Shown: positions 46,573 through 55,711 of the stretch, in pieces
How positions within the stretch are numbered: the first letter of the stretch is position 1
How the letters are laid out: every line of letters begins with the position of its first letter
Program-made: the position numbers and the translations under genes
Notes under the pieces: model-generated
Told to the model about the DNA's origin: nothing
Databases searched by the model: none
What the model saw: only the letters and a program-made list of their open reading frames with translations
Source of the DNA: Marimonas lutisalis
GTDB taxonomy: Bacteria; Pseudomonadota; Alphaproteobacteria; Rhodobacterales; Rhodobacteraceae
DNA: 64,000 bases
Assembly: GCF_005434965.1 (NCBI RefSeq)
Contig: NZ_SKCI01000001.1
Location: forward strand, 381,370-445,369
Direction: 5' to 3'

Positions 46573-46785
46573 GTGGCGCAATACGAATGGATACTGGATG
46601 TACTTGAAGATCTGAAAGCGTTTGCGCGCTGCAATGGTCTGAACGATCTCGCCGAGCAGTTGGACGATACGTCGCTGGTCGCCGCGGTTGAACTCGCATC
46701 CAGGGGGGAAGGGGCTGACGTTGAGACGACAGTCGAAAGTGCCAACTCTGGACGAGATTCTGGAAGCCTTGGAACGGGCGTCTGA
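46573..46785 (+). CDS. Small conserved protein upstream of and overlapping luxR-type gene
   Basis: A 70-residue acidic protein starting at GTG 46573 (MAQYEWILDVLEDLKAFARCNGLNDLAEQLDDTSLVAAVELA), a predicted helical hairpin. The first 45 residues look like small proteins I associate with LuxR solos in Rhodobacterales; the tail is less constrained. It overlaps the LuxR gene by about 65 bases in another frame. Role unknown; modulation of the regulator by coupling or interaction is only a guess. The preceding 137 bases are AT-rich. Confidence 0.7.
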   Translation: MAQYEWILDVLEDLKAFARCNGLNDLAEQLDDTSLVAAVELASRGEGADVETTVESANSGRDSGSLGTGV

Positions 46786-47449
46786 GTTTGACGAGCTTCA
46801 GTCGATTTCGGAAATAGTTCGCGACTTTTTTTCCATCGATCACATCAATTACCACTGGGTCAGCAGTTCAAGCAGCCCTTATGTGTGCGGGACACATTCC
46901 AAAGCCTGGATTGCCCGATATCACGAAAAGGAATACCTGCGCGTCGATCCTGTGATCCAGGGCTGTTTCCAACGCTTCCACCCCGTGGATTGGAAGCGTC
47001 TGGACTGGAGTGGCAAGGCGGCACGGGCGCTTCAGGCCGATGCTATCGCGCATGGCGTGGGTACGCAGGGGTATTCAGTGCCCATCCGGGGTCCAAACGG
47101 GCAGTTCGCCCTTTTCACTCTTAATCACACGTGCTCGGATGAGGAGTGGGCCGATTTTATGCGCAGGAATCGCTGCAATTTCTTGCTGATTGCGCATTAT
47201 TTCAACCAGAAGGCGCTGGAGTTCGAGCCGGAGCGCGCGCCGGAACTGGCGCAATCTTTGTCACCGCGGGAGATCGACGCAATGACGCTGCTGGCGATGG
47301 GGTACAGTCGCGCGCAAGTGGCCGAGACACTCTCGATCTCCGAACATACTCTGCGAGTGTATATCGAGTCCGCCCGTTACAAGCTGGGCGCAGTCAACAC
47401 CACGAATGCCGTTGCACGTGCGCTGTCGCGCGGCTTGATTGTCATCTGA
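46721..47449 (+). CDS. LuxR-family transcriptional regulator (autoinducer-binding type, solo)
   Basis: A quorum-sensing-type regulator of 242 residues. The N-terminal autoinducer-binding domain (about 8-165) shows INYHWV, WIARYHEKEYLRVDPVI (with the conserved Trp, Tyr, Asp and Pro of the acyl-homoserine-lactone pocket), DWKRLDW and GTQGYSVPIRGPNG. The C-terminal GerE-type helix-turn-helix (about 175-240) reads LSPREIDAMTLLAMGYSRAQVAETLSISEHTLRVYIESA in pieces. I chose TTG 46721, with GGGGGGAAGGGG upstream; TTG 46688 and GTG 46739 are alternatives. No luxI synthase gene is in the window. Confidence 0.88.
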   Translation: MRRQSKVPTLDEILEALERASEFDELQSISEIVRDFFSIDHINYHWVSSSSSPYVCGTHSKAWIARYHEKEYLRVDPVIQGCFQRFHPVDWKRLDWSGKAARALQADAIAHGVGTQGYSVPIRGPNGQFALFTLNHTCSDEEWADFMRRNRCNFLLIAHYFNQKALEFEPERAPELAQSLSPREIDAMTLLAMGYSRAQVAETLSISEHTLRVYIESARYKLGAVNTTNAVARALSRGLIVI

Positions 47450-47594
47450 AATCCCAAGGCCGGGGTATCTCTATCGGCGCACCGGTAGGCATTCGATTGA
47501 ACAGGCCGTGCACGGCCAGCAAGCTGATGATACATCCGCCATGACCACCACCGGTTTTGTTGTGCTCGTCAGGCGTGGGTTGTAGTTTGCCTGC

Positions 47595-49121
47595 ATGAAC
47601 GCGGCAAATCTCACTTTCTCGCACGATCAAGCCGAAGCCTTTGACAGAATTGCCGAGGTTCTGCAGTTGATGGGCGTTGATCTGGAAGAGGGTACGGCTG
47701 TCCCCCCGCGCGAGGGCAAAGGTGCCGTGGTGGCCGTGATCGGCAAGGCGGGTTCGGGCAAGACGCTTCTGTTGGCCGAGCTGTTCAAGGCTCTGGAAGA
47801 CAGCGGGGTCGAGATCGTCAGCGGCGAATACGAAGGCCGGCGGCGCAAGGATCGGCGAACACTGGCCGTTTTGGCGCCCACGAACAAGGCAGCCAGCGTT
47901 CTGCGAACACGCGGCGTACCAGCCACGACCATTCACCGGATCCTGTATACGCCGGTCTATGATCCGGAATACGAACGCATCGCGGCCTGGTTGGCCGGTG
48001 ACGGAGAGCGACCCGAGATCGAGGGGCTGACCGACGTTGCGCTGGATCGGGCCGAGGCGTTCTACAAGACCAACCGCTCGATCCCGGGGGCTCTGGCGGC
48101 GGCCGGATTGCGCGGATCGGACTTCATCACCGGCTGGAAACGTCGCGAAGAACCGTTGGATATCGGTTTTGTCGACGAAGCATCGATGCTGGACGACAAG
48201 CAGTTCGAAGACCTACAAGAGATTTTCCCGGCGCTGGTCCTCTTCGGAGACCCGGCGCAGTTGGCGCCGGTGAATCAATCCGGCGCTATGGTTTTCGACA
48301 AGTTGAAGGATGAGGCCAAGCTGGTTCTGCACCGGGTCCACCGGCAGGAAGCAGATAGCCCGATTCTGGATCTTGCGCATGCTCTGGCCGATCCGCAGCT
48401 TGGGTTCGCGGATTTCGAGACCATGGTCGAGGAGACCGCGCGACGGGACGATCGGGTCGTCTGGGCCCAGAGGGTCGAAGTCGACCTGATGGCGCGCAGT
48501 CCCGTGCTGGTTTGGCGCAATGTCACCCGTATCCGCCTGATCAATGCGTTTCGCATGGTGTATGGCGCCCCCGAAACCGAGTTATTGCCGGGCGAGCCGC
48601 TGATCTGCGACGGTATCGAATTGCCGCTCAAGCACCGCAAGCGCCGCCTCGATCTCGAGGCCCGGGGCCTGATCAAGGGCGCGCAGGTGGTGTATTTGGG
48701 GCCGGGGCGCAAGCCGGGTTTCTCACGTTTGCACGTGATCGGAGCACCGGATCCGCAGGTATCGGCCGCGTCGATCGTGAAGATCGAGAAACCGGATGAG
48801 GAAGAGCCGTTCATCCCGTTTGCCGCCCGCATGGGTGCAACATTCCTGCACGGCGCCGCGGTGACGATTCACAAGGCGCAAGGCTCACAATGGGAGAACG
48901 TTCAGGTGTTTGCGCCCGATCTTTACGTTGCTGCTAAAATGGGCCGGGTGGAAGCAGGGCAGCCACTTTGGAAAAGATTGGCGTATGTGGCGATAACCCG
49001 TGCGCAGGAGCGCCTGTATTGGGTCGTCCGCAACCGTCTGGCAAAGCCCACGCAGCCGCTCACCACGGCGGATCTTGCCGCGCCTGCAATGCCACTTGAA
49101 CTGGAAGCGACCGAGGTCTGA
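47595..49121 (+). CDS. ATP-dependent helicase (RecD-like, UvrD_C_2 family)
   Basis: A 508-residue superfamily 1 helicase or DNA-dependent ATPase. Walker A GKAGSGKT at residues 50-57, motif Ia APTNKAASVLRTRG, Walker B FVDEASM, motif III LFGDPAQLAPV, motif IV-like LHRVHRQE and C-terminal TIHKAQGSQWENV plus YVAITRAQERL (motifs V and VI of the UvrD_C_2 fold). The start ATG 47595 is placed after a 145-base gap from the LuxR gene. It lacks the N-terminal domain of full RecD2; it resembles stand-alone AAA_30/DEAD-like RecD relatives of Alphaproteobacteria. Likely DNA repair or replication restart; partner unknown. Confidence 0.9.
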   Translation: MNAANLTFSHDQAEAFDRIAEVLQLMGVDLEEGTAVPPREGKGAVVAVIGKAGSGKTLLLAELFKALEDSGVEIVSGEYEGRRRKDRRTLAVLAPTNKAASVLRTRGVPATTIHRILYTPVYDPEYERIAAWLAGDGERPEIEGLTDVALDRAEAFYKTNRSIPGALAAAGLRGSDFITGWKRREEPLDIGFVDEASMLDDKQFEDLQEIFPALVLFGDPAQLAPVNQSGAMVFDKLKDEAKLVLHRVHRQEADSPILDLAHALADPQLGFADFETMVEETARRDDRVVWAQRVEVDLMARSPVLVWRNVTRIRLINAFRMVYGAPETELLPGEPLICDGIELPLKHRKRRLDLEARGLIKGAQVVYLGPGRKPGFSRLHVIGAPDPQVSAASIVKIEKPDEEEPFIPFAARMGATFLHGAAVTIHKAQGSQWENVQVFAPDLYVAAKMGRVEAGQPLWKRLAYVAITRAQERLYWVVRNRLAKPTQPLTTADLAAPAMPLELEATEV

Positions 49122-49125
49122 GGGA

Positions 49126-49890
49126 TCACGCCTGGCGAAATACCCGGAAGATCGCTGATGCACCCCAACCGGCCGCGATCGCGATGGCGAGGGACATGAG
49201 GCCGTAAACCAGGGGGTTCTCGCGCGAGAGGTTGAACAGGAACCGCTCGAGACCGACCTTTTGCACATCGATCTGGGTTTCGTAATTCGAGACGACTTCG
49301 CCATTGCGCGTCAGGAAGACACGGGTCTTGTACTTGCCCTCTGTCAGGTTCGATGGCAGGGCGATCGAAGTTTTAAACAGGGTTTCCTGATCCACTTCAA
49401 CCGCTCCCTCAAGTGTCTGGTAGAGGCCGTTATTCTTGCGAATGCGGATAACGGCTTCTGTGAATTCCTCGACATTCTTGATATTCGCAGGTGCACCAAC
49501 TGAGCGAATGGATCGAGGGATCGACACGTGGTGGCGCAGGTCCTCGGTTTGATTGATAACCTCTTCGAACGGACCGCTTGTCGCCACGGCATAGAATGCC
49601 GGCGCCGAGTCGATCTCGAGCGCGTCGGTGTTGATCCAGATGCCGAACTTTTTTTCCTTGCGCCGAACTGTCAGGGGGACCGAGGGACCCTCGACAGCAA
49701 CTACTACGCCGAGAGATGATCCGCCGGGCAGGGGGGTTTCGCGTTTGACCGCACCGAAAATAAGGATTTCAGAACCATCGAAGTTTGCGGTGATCGCAAC
49801 CCGGTTCTGACTGAGACCCAGAACAACCTCTTCCTTGGCGGTTGCCATCGACGCGGCAACGAGGGCGAATATGGCAAGCAGGAACCGCAT
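49126..49890 (-). CDS. TIGR02186 family exported/membrane protein
   Basis: A 254-residue protein with a signal peptide (residues 1-19, FLLAIFALVAASMATAKE), a beta-rich extracytoplasmic domain (VVLGLSQNRVAITANFDGSEILIFGAV, ALEIDSAPAFYAVATSG, FKTSIALPSNLTEGKYKTRVFLTRNGEVV) and a C-terminal membrane segment (LVYGLMSLAIAIAAGWGASAIF). This is the TIGR02186 pattern, regularly paired with TSUP permeases. I chose ATG 49890, which overlaps the TSUP stop (TGATG); the open frame before it continues into the permease gene. It may be an accessory subunit of the permease (inference). Confidence 0.9.
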   Translation of the reverse strand: MRFLLAIFALVAASMATAKEEVVLGLSQNRVAITANFDGSEILIFGAVKRETPLPGGSSLGVVVAVEGPSVPLTVRRKEKKFGIWINTDALEIDSAPAFYAVATSGPFEEVINQTEDLRHHVSIPRSIRSVGAPANIKNVEEFTEAVIRIRKNNGLYQTLEGAVEVDQETLFKTSIALPSNLTEGKYKTRVFLTRNGEVVSNYETQIDVQKVGLERFLFNLSRENPLVYGLMSLAIAIAAGWGASAIFRVFRQA

Positions 49891-50813
49891 CAGTGCCCTC
49901 CCGCCGCGCCGATCGAATAGAGCTCGTTGGGTTGCCACAGTAGGTCAAGCGCCAGTTTCGCGCATACGGCCAAAACCATCATGGCCAGAAGAATCCGAAG
50001 TTGCTCGGCCTTCATTTTGACGCCGATCCGTGTGCCGATCTGAGCACCGATAACGCCGCCGATCAGAAGTAGAACGGCAAGCGCCATGTCGACGGTATAG
50101 TTCGTGGTGGCGTGCAGCATCGTGGTGAATGCTGTCACGAAGATGATCTGAAACAGAGAGGTGCCGACAACCACCTTGGTGGGCATGCCCAGCAGGTAGA
50201 TCATGGCCGGCACCATGATGAAGCCACCGCCCACCCCCATGATGGCCGCCAGAACGCCCACCGACAGACCAACGAGAAGCGGCGGGATGACGGAAATGTA
50301 TAGCCCGGAGGTGCGGAACCGCATTTTGAACGGCATCGCATGAACCCAGCTGCGCTGCCGCCTCTTGGGTACAGAGGCAGTCGTGGCCTTGCGGGCCCTG
50401 CGAATGGCGTTGAGGCTTTCGACGAACATCAGCGCGCCGATGACCCCAAGAAAGACAACATAGCAAAGCCGCACGAGCAGATCGACCTGTCCGAGCGATT
50501 TGAGGTAATTGAACAGCAAAACCCCGAGCGCCGCGCCCATTAGACCACCGATCAACAAAACCGTTCCCATCTTCAGGTCGACGGTTTTTCGCCTGAGATG
50601 CGCAAGCACCCCAGAGAAGGACGACGCCACGATTTGGTTGGCTTCGGTGGCAACTGCGACGGCAGGGGGGATGCCGATGAAGAACAGCAACGGCGTCATG
50701 AGAAACCCACCGCCCACGCCGAACATGCCGGACAAGACGCCGACAAGTCCACCAAGACCAAGCAGCAGGAAGGCGTTGACCGAGACTTCGGCTATGGGAA
50801 GGTAGATCTGCAT
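49890..50813 (-). CDS. TauE/SafE (TSUP) family permease partnered with TIGR02186
   Basis: A 307-residue membrane permease from ATG 50813 (MQIYLPIAEVSVNAFLLLGLGG). It has about eight hydrophobic segments in two repeats: VGVLSGMFGVGGGFLMTPLLFFIGIPPAVAVAT and VGVLAAIMGVGGGFIMVPAMIYLLGMPTKVVVGTS, the classical TSUP glycine motifs, separated by a basic cytoplasmic loop (RRARKATTASVPKRRQ). It resembles sulfite/thiosulfate or other anion exporters; the substrate is unknown. Coupled to the TIGR02186 gene. The open frame upstream of 50813 is not conserved-looking and overlaps the next gene's promoter region. Confidence 0.93.
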   Translation of the reverse strand: MQIYLPIAEVSVNAFLLLGLGGLVGVLSGMFGVGGGFLMTPLLFFIGIPPAVAVATEANQIVASSFSGVLAHLRRKTVDLKMGTVLLIGGLMGAALGVLLFNYLKSLGQVDLLVRLCYVVFLGVIGALMFVESLNAIRRARKATTASVPKRRQRSWVHAMPFKMRFRTSGLYISVIPPLLVGLSVGVLAAIMGVGGGFIMVPAMIYLLGMPTKVVVGTSLFQIIFVTAFTTMLHATTNYTVDMALAVLLLIGGVIGAQIGTRIGVKMKAEQLRILLAMMVLAVCAKLALDLLWQPNELYSIGAAGGH

Positions 50814-50920
50814 GGATGTAGCTAGCGCCGGTTGTAAGTCCAATGCAAGCGTCAGAACGGGGCATTTTGGCACATCCCCGCTAAAATATCCGCAAATATG
50901 AATATTTGCCTTGCCGCCGT

Positions 50921-51886
50921 CTACCTTTCCTTGACGTAGGCTTCGCCTCCAGCGCGCGGTGGAATGGCTTTGCCGACGAAACCGGCGAGAATCACTACCG
51001 TCAGGATGTAAGGAAGCGCTTGCACCAGTTGCAGCGGAAGCGGAACGCCGAAAAGCGCGATATTCTGGAACCGTGTCTCGATCGCGAACAGAAACCCGAA
51101 CAGCAGGCAGGCGGCCAGGGCGTACCAGGGGCGCCATTTGGCAAAGATCAGCGCAGCCAGCGCGATGAAGCCGCGGTTCGCGGTCATGTCCTTGGTAAAG
51201 TTCGCTTGCAGCCCGGTGGCAAGGTAGGCTCCGGCCACCCCGCAAAGCACACCGCAAATGATCACGGCGCTATAGCGAAGCCGGATTACCGATACCCCGG
51301 CTGTGTCAACGGCTTCGGGGGCTTCGCCTACGGCCCGCAGGCGTAGTCCGAACCGCGACCGATAAAGCACCCACCATGTCACCGGCACCATGGCAAAGGC
51401 GACATAGACGAGCACTGAATGCCCCGAAAGAAGCCCCGCGTAGATCGGACCGACAACCGGAGTATCGGCGATCTGATCTGCGAAGGGCAGTTTGATCGGA
51501 CCGAACCGTGCGCTGCCTTCCAGAGAGGGTGTGCGACCGCCTTCGGAGAACCAGTCTTCGGCTACAAGGACCGTCATCCCGGCCGCGAGGAAATTGATCG
51601 CGACACCTGAGATCAACTGGTTGCCACGGTAGTTGATGGATGCAAGCCCATGGATCACAGAAAGGACCAGAGAGGCCCCGATTCCGGCAAGCAAGCCAAG
51701 CCAGGCCGATCCGGTCATGAAGGCAATGGCGGCCGAGAAGAACGCCGCGGCCAGCATCTTGCCTTCGAGCCCGATATCGAAAATGCCCGCGCGTTCCGAG
51801 TAGAGGCCGGCAAGGCAGGCCAGCAGCAGAGGCGTTGCGCTGCGAACTGTCGAGTCGAGCAATTCGATGAGCGTGAGAAAGTCCAT
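50921..51886 (-). CDS. ABC transporter permease, nucleoside (BMP/PnrA) type, subunit 2
   Basis: A 321-residue inner-membrane permease of the BPD_transp_2 family, with about eight hydrophobic segments. GLEGKMLAAAFFSAAIAFMTG and RAVGEAPEAVDTAGVSVIRLRY (the EAA-like cytoplasmic loop), GVLCGVAGAYLA and ALAALIFAKWRPW are typical of the second permease of BMP-linked importers. It is the last gene of the importer, 3 bases after the first permease. Substrate is probably purine nucleosides or bases, by family. Confidence 0.9.
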   Translation of the reverse strand: MDFLTLIELLDSTVRSATPLLLACLAGLYSERAGIFDIGLEGKMLAAAFFSAAIAFMTGSAWLGLLAGIGASLVLSVIHGLASINYRGNQLISGVAINFLAAGMTVLVAEDWFSEGGRTPSLEGSARFGPIKLPFADQIADTPVVGPIYAGLLSGHSVLVYVAFAMVPVTWWVLYRSRFGLRLRAVGEAPEAVDTAGVSVIRLRYSAVIICGVLCGVAGAYLATGLQANFTKDMTANRGFIALAALIFAKWRPWYALAACLLFGFLFAIETRFQNIALFGVPLPLQLVQALPYILTVVILAGFVGKAIPPRAGGEAYVKER

Positions 51887-51889
51887 GGT

Positions 51890-52981
51890 CTAACCCTCCC
51901 GCCGCAACGACAGGAACAGGCGTTCCAGCGGCATGCGCACCATGTTGTCCAAGGCACCGGTGAACAGGATCACCAGCGCCTGGATCACCACGATCAATTC
52001 GCGTGGGATATTCGTCCAGAGCGCCAGCTCCGCGCCACCCTGGTAGAGAAATCCGAAGAGGATCGCGGCAAGAAAAACGCCCAAGGGATGTGAGCGCCCC
52101 ATGAGCGCCACGGCGATGCCGATGAAGCCCGCCCCCTCGGTTGAATTGAGGATCAGGCGCTCGGCTTCGCCCTGCGTGGTGTTGACGGCCATCAGGCCGG
52201 CCAGCGCACCTGAGATGAGCAGGGCGACGACCGTGATACGGACAGGTGAAATGCCTGCATATTGTGCGGCCGGTTCCGAATGCCCGAAAGCCCGGATGTC
52301 ATAGCCAAGCCGTGTGCGCCAGATCAGCAGCCAGACCAGAACGCAGGCGAGCACCGCGAAAAAGAACGACACGTTCGCGGGCGACCCACGAAACAGGATC
52401 GTCTCCGAAGTCGAGAACATATCGCGGAACGTGGGCAAATGTGTTGGCTCGGGAAACTTCGCGGTTGCGGGATCCATGGCACCCTGTGGCCTGAGCACAT
52501 TGACCAGCAAGTAGTTCAGAAGCGAGGCGGCGATGAAATTGAACATGATCGTCGTGATCACGATATGGCTACCGCGCTTGGCCTGGAGCCATGCGGGGAT
52601 GAGTGCCCAGGCGGCTCCGAAGAGCATCGCGGCGAGGCAACTGCCGAGAATGGCAAGGCTCCAATGGGGCCAGGGGACGTAGAGACAGGCCAGCGCGACA
52701 CCAAGACCACCCAACATGGCCTGGCCTTCGCCACCGATGTTGAACATACGTGCGTGAAACGCGACCGCGACGGCAAGCCCCGTGAACATGAAGTTGGTGG
52801 CGTAATATAGCGTGTAGCCCCAACCCGCCGACCGCATCAACGCGCCATCGACCATCAGTTTGAACGCTGCGATCGGATCTTCGCCGATACCGATAATGAC
52901 GAGGCCAGACAGGAGCGCCGCCAGCAGCAGAGAGATCAGTGGCACCAGGATGGCATCCGCCCATGCCGGCATTTTCTGCAT
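51890..52981 (-). CDS. ABC transporter permease, nucleoside (BMP/PnrA) type, subunit 1
   Basis: A 363-residue BPD_transp_2 permease. GLAVAVAFHARMFNIGGEGQAMLGGLG and RAFGHSEPAAQYAGISPVRITVVALLISGALAG (EAA-like loop), NSTEGAGFIGIAVALMGRSHPLGVFLAAILFGFLYQGG mark the first permease of the type. About ten hydrophobic segments. ATG 52981 overlaps the stop of the ATPase gene (TGATG). Confidence 0.9.
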   Translation of the reverse strand: MQKMPAWADAILVPLISLLLAALLSGLVIIGIGEDPIAAFKLMVDGALMRSAGWGYTLYYATNFMFTGLAVAVAFHARMFNIGGEGQAMLGGLGVALACLYVPWPHWSLAILGSCLAAMLFGAAWALIPAWLQAKRGSHIVITTIMFNFIAASLLNYLLVNVLRPQGAMDPATAKFPEPTHLPTFRDMFSTSETILFRGSPANVSFFFAVLACVLVWLLIWRTRLGYDIRAFGHSEPAAQYAGISPVRITVVALLISGALAGLMAVNTTQGEAERLILNSTEGAGFIGIAVALMGRSHPLGVFLAAILFGFLYQGGAELALWTNIPRELIVVIQALVILFTGALDNMVRMPLERLFLSLRREG

Positions 52982-54546
52982 CAGGCGGCCTCCCCGCGGA
53001 TACCGGCCATCAGCAGGCCGAGTTCGGTTTCGTTGGTTTCATGCGGAAGGCGTTCGCCCATGACCTGGCCATCGAACATCACTGCGATCCGATCAGATAG
53101 GGACATGATCTCGTCCAGTTCGACGGACACGAGAAGAATCGCCTTTCCGGCATCGCGAAGCGCGATGAGCTGGCGGTGGATGAACTCGATCGCGCCAATA
53201 TCGACACCGCGTGTGGGTTGGCCGACCAGTAGCACATCAGGGTTACGCTCGATCTCGCGGGCGACAACGATCTTCTGCTGGTTTCCGCCCGAAAAGTTGC
53301 GGGCGAAAAGCCGTGGTGCCGGCGGCCGCACGTCGAAGCGTTCCATCTTGGCTGCCGTTTCGCGCTGGATTGCGCCATTGTCCATCAACACACTGTTGGA
53401 CTGGTAGGCCGCGTCATGGTGATACCCAAAGGCCATGTTCTCCCAAGCCATGAAATCCATGATCAGGCCCTTGCGCTGGCGGTCTTCGGGGACATGGGCG
53501 ATGCCCGCCGCGCGCCGGGCCCGGCCATCGGCGCCCTTGCCGGCAAGCGGCAGAGGCTGGCCGTTCACGCGGATCGTTCCCGTCGCGCCCAACATGCCGC
53601 CCAGAACCTCGAGCAGTTCGGACTGGCCGTTGCCAGCGACCCCGGCAATTCCTAGGATTTCGCCCGCGCACACATCCAGTGAAACCCCCTTGAGCCGCGC
53701 GACGCCCTTGTCGTCGACCACGCGAAGGTTTTCGACCTCGAGGATTTTGTCGCCCGGCTTGGCGGGAGCCTTGTCGACCCGCAGCAGCACCTTGCGCCCC
53801 ACCATCAACTCGGCCAATTCCTCCGGGCTGGTTTCGGCGGTTTTGACGGTTGCCGTCATTTCACCGCGGCGCATAACGCTGACCGTGTCGGTGGCTTCCA
53901 TGATTTCGCGCAGTTTGTGCGTTATCAGGATGATGGTCTTTCCCTCGGCTTTCAGCCGGTCGAGAATACGAAACAGCTGATCCGCCTCGGCGGGCGTAAG
54001 AACGCCGGTGGGTTCGTCGAGGATGAGGATATCGGCCTGACGATAGAGCGCCTTGAGGATTTCCACGCGCTGTTGCTTGCCCACTCCGATCTCGGAAATC
54101 AGCGCGTCCGGATCGACGTGCAGTTCGTATTCCCTTTCCAGTTCGGTCAGGATCTTGCGGGCCTTGGCCAGAGACGGGCGCAGCAGCGCGCCACCCTCGG
54201 CGCCAAGAATTACGTTTTCGAGAACCGTGAAGTTATCGACCAGTTTGAAGTGCTGGAACACCATGCCGATGCCTGTGGCTATCGCGGCCTGGCTGTCGGG
54301 TATCTGGACTTTTTTGCCGCGGATGAATATCTCGCCTGCATCGGCCTTGTAGAAGCCGTAGAGGATCGACATCAGGGTCGACTTGCCGGCGCCGTTTTCA
54401 CCGATGATCCCGTGGATCGTGCCGGGCTGGACAGAGATTGAAATGTCCTTGTTGGCCTGAACTGCGCCGAAGGCCTTGGAGATACCGCGAAGCTCGATGG
54501 CCGGGGCGGCAGTATCCTGCCGCCCCTTCTCTTTGCCCCCCTGCAT
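52981..54546 (-). CDS. ABC transporter ATP-binding protein, nucleoside (BMP/PnrA) type
   Basis: A 521-residue ATPase with two fused ABC domains, as in sugar and nucleoside importers. The first domain has Walker A GENGAGKST and signature ISEIGVGKQQRVEILKALYR with DEPTGVLTP; the second has GVAGNGQSELLEVLGG in place of a canonical Walker A (degenerate, as is usual) and NFSGGNQQKIVVAREI with GQPTRGVD. It energises the two permeases next to it. ATG 54546 is 8 bases after the BMP gene. Confidence 0.95.
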   Translation of the reverse strand: MQGGKEKGRQDTAAPAIELRGISKAFGAVQANKDISISVQPGTIHGIIGENGAGKSTLMSILYGFYKADAGEIFIRGKKVQIPDSQAAIATGIGMVFQHFKLVDNFTVLENVILGAEGGALLRPSLAKARKILTELEREYELHVDPDALISEIGVGKQQRVEILKALYRQADILILDEPTGVLTPAEADQLFRILDRLKAEGKTIILITHKLREIMEATDTVSVMRRGEMTATVKTAETSPEELAELMVGRKVLLRVDKAPAKPGDKILEVENLRVVDDKGVARLKGVSLDVCAGEILGIAGVAGNGQSELLEVLGGMLGATGTIRVNGQPLPLAGKGADGRARRAAGIAHVPEDRQRKGLIMDFMAWENMAFGYHHDAAYQSNSVLMDNGAIQRETAAKMERFDVRPPAPRLFARNFSGGNQQKIVVAREIERNPDVLLVGQPTRGVDIGAIEFIHRQLIALRDAGKAILLVSVELDEIMSLSDRIAVMFDGQVMGERLPHETNETELGLLMAGIRGEAA

Positions 54547-54554
54547 CGGTTCTC

Positions 54555-55544
54555 TTACTCGACCGGGCAGGCGTTGTCGGACATGTAATCATGCACGGCA
54601 AGTGCGCCGCTGGCGATCTGGTCCTTGGCGCCATCCACCGCCGCCTTCATCTCGTCCGAGACGAGGGGCGCGTTATGTTCGTCCATAGCATAATCGATGC
54701 CGCCATTTGCAACGCCCATCACATTGAAGCCGGTTTCAAGGTTCTCGCCCATCTTCATGGCCTCGTACACAGCATTGTCGACGCGCTTCATCATCGAGGT
54801 CAGAACCTTGCCCGGGTGCATGTAGTTCTGGTTGCTGTCTACGCCGATCGACAGGATGTTTTCATCGGCTGCGGTCTGCAGAACGCCGACACCGGTGCCG
54901 CCCGCCGCTGCGTAAACCACGTCCGCCCCCTGGCTAATCTGCGCCTTGGTGAGTTCCGAACCTTTCACCGGGTCATTCCATGCTGCGGGCGTCGTGCCTG
55001 TCATGTTCTGGATCACGGTCGCATCGGGGTTCACCGCCTTGACGCCCTGCACGTAACCGCAGGCGAATTTGCGGATCAGCGGGATATCCATGCCACCGAT
55101 AAAGCCCACCGTGCCGGATGTCGATGCCATCGCGGCCATCATGCCGACGAGGTATGAGCCTTCGTGCTCGTTGAAGACGACTGAGCGGACATTCGGCGCA
55201 TCGACCACCATGTCGATGATGGCGAACTTGGTGTCGGGATAGTCCGGCGCCACTTCGCCGAGGACGTTGCCGAAGGCAAAGCCGGTCATGACGATCGGAT
55301 TGGCGCCGGCTTCGGCGAAACGGCGAAGCGCCTGTTCGCGCTGGGCTTCGGACTGAAGCTCGATTTCGCGGAATGTGCCGCCCGATTCATCCGCCCAGCG
55401 TTTGGCGCCATTGAAGGCGGCTTCGTTGAACGACTTGTCGAACTTGCCACCCAGATCGAAGATCAGGGCCGGTTCTGACAGGGCGGCGCCAGCTGACAGC
55501 GCAAGGGCCGCGGCGGTGCTCAGAAACTTGTGTACGAAGGTCAT
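54555..55544 (-). CDS. BMP family ABC transporter substrate-binding protein
   Basis: Periplasmic receptor of the importer. It has 329 residues with a Sec signal peptide (about residues 1-23) and no lipobox Cys, so it is free in the periplasm. Conserved marks are IFDLGGKFDKSFNEAAFNGAKRW (the FDxxFN start of the PnrA/BMP fold), VVFNEHEGSYLVGMMAA, GFIGGMDIPLIRKFACGYVQG and YAAAGGTGVGVLQTA. Family members bind purine nucleosides. I chose ATG 55544 (MTFVHKFLSTAAALA); the earlier in-frame start lacks a signal-like N-terminus. First gene of the minus-strand operon BMP-ATPase-permease-permease. Confidence 0.93.
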   Translation of the reverse strand: MTFVHKFLSTAAALALSAGAALSEPALIFDLGGKFDKSFNEAAFNGAKRWADESGGTFREIELQSEAQREQALRRFAEAGANPIVMTGFAFGNVLGEVAPDYPDTKFAIIDMVVDAPNVRSVVFNEHEGSYLVGMMAAMASTSGTVGFIGGMDIPLIRKFACGYVQGVKAVNPDATVIQNMTGTTPAAWNDPVKGSELTKAQISQGADVVYAAAGGTGVGVLQTAADENILSIGVDSNQNYMHPGKVLTSMMKRVDNAVYEAMKMGENLETGFNVMGVANGGIDYAMDEHNAPLVSDEMKAAVDGAKDQIASGALAVHDYMSDNACPVE

Positions 55545-55711
55545 GGTTTTCTCCCAGTTGGTAAGGTGGACAGGACTGGCTTCTGTGCGGCCTTGCCATG
55601 TCGCGCAAACGAGCAGATCACGTGCGATCAAGAGCAATTTAGGACGCAGTCACACCGGTGCGTCAACCTGTAAGTGCATGGGAGCGTCCGGCCTGGACGG
55701 GTGACGAAAGG

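Noticed and set aside
52553-52562. CGTGATCACG within an ABC permease gene as another operator
   Set aside because: In coding sequence and single; expected by chance.
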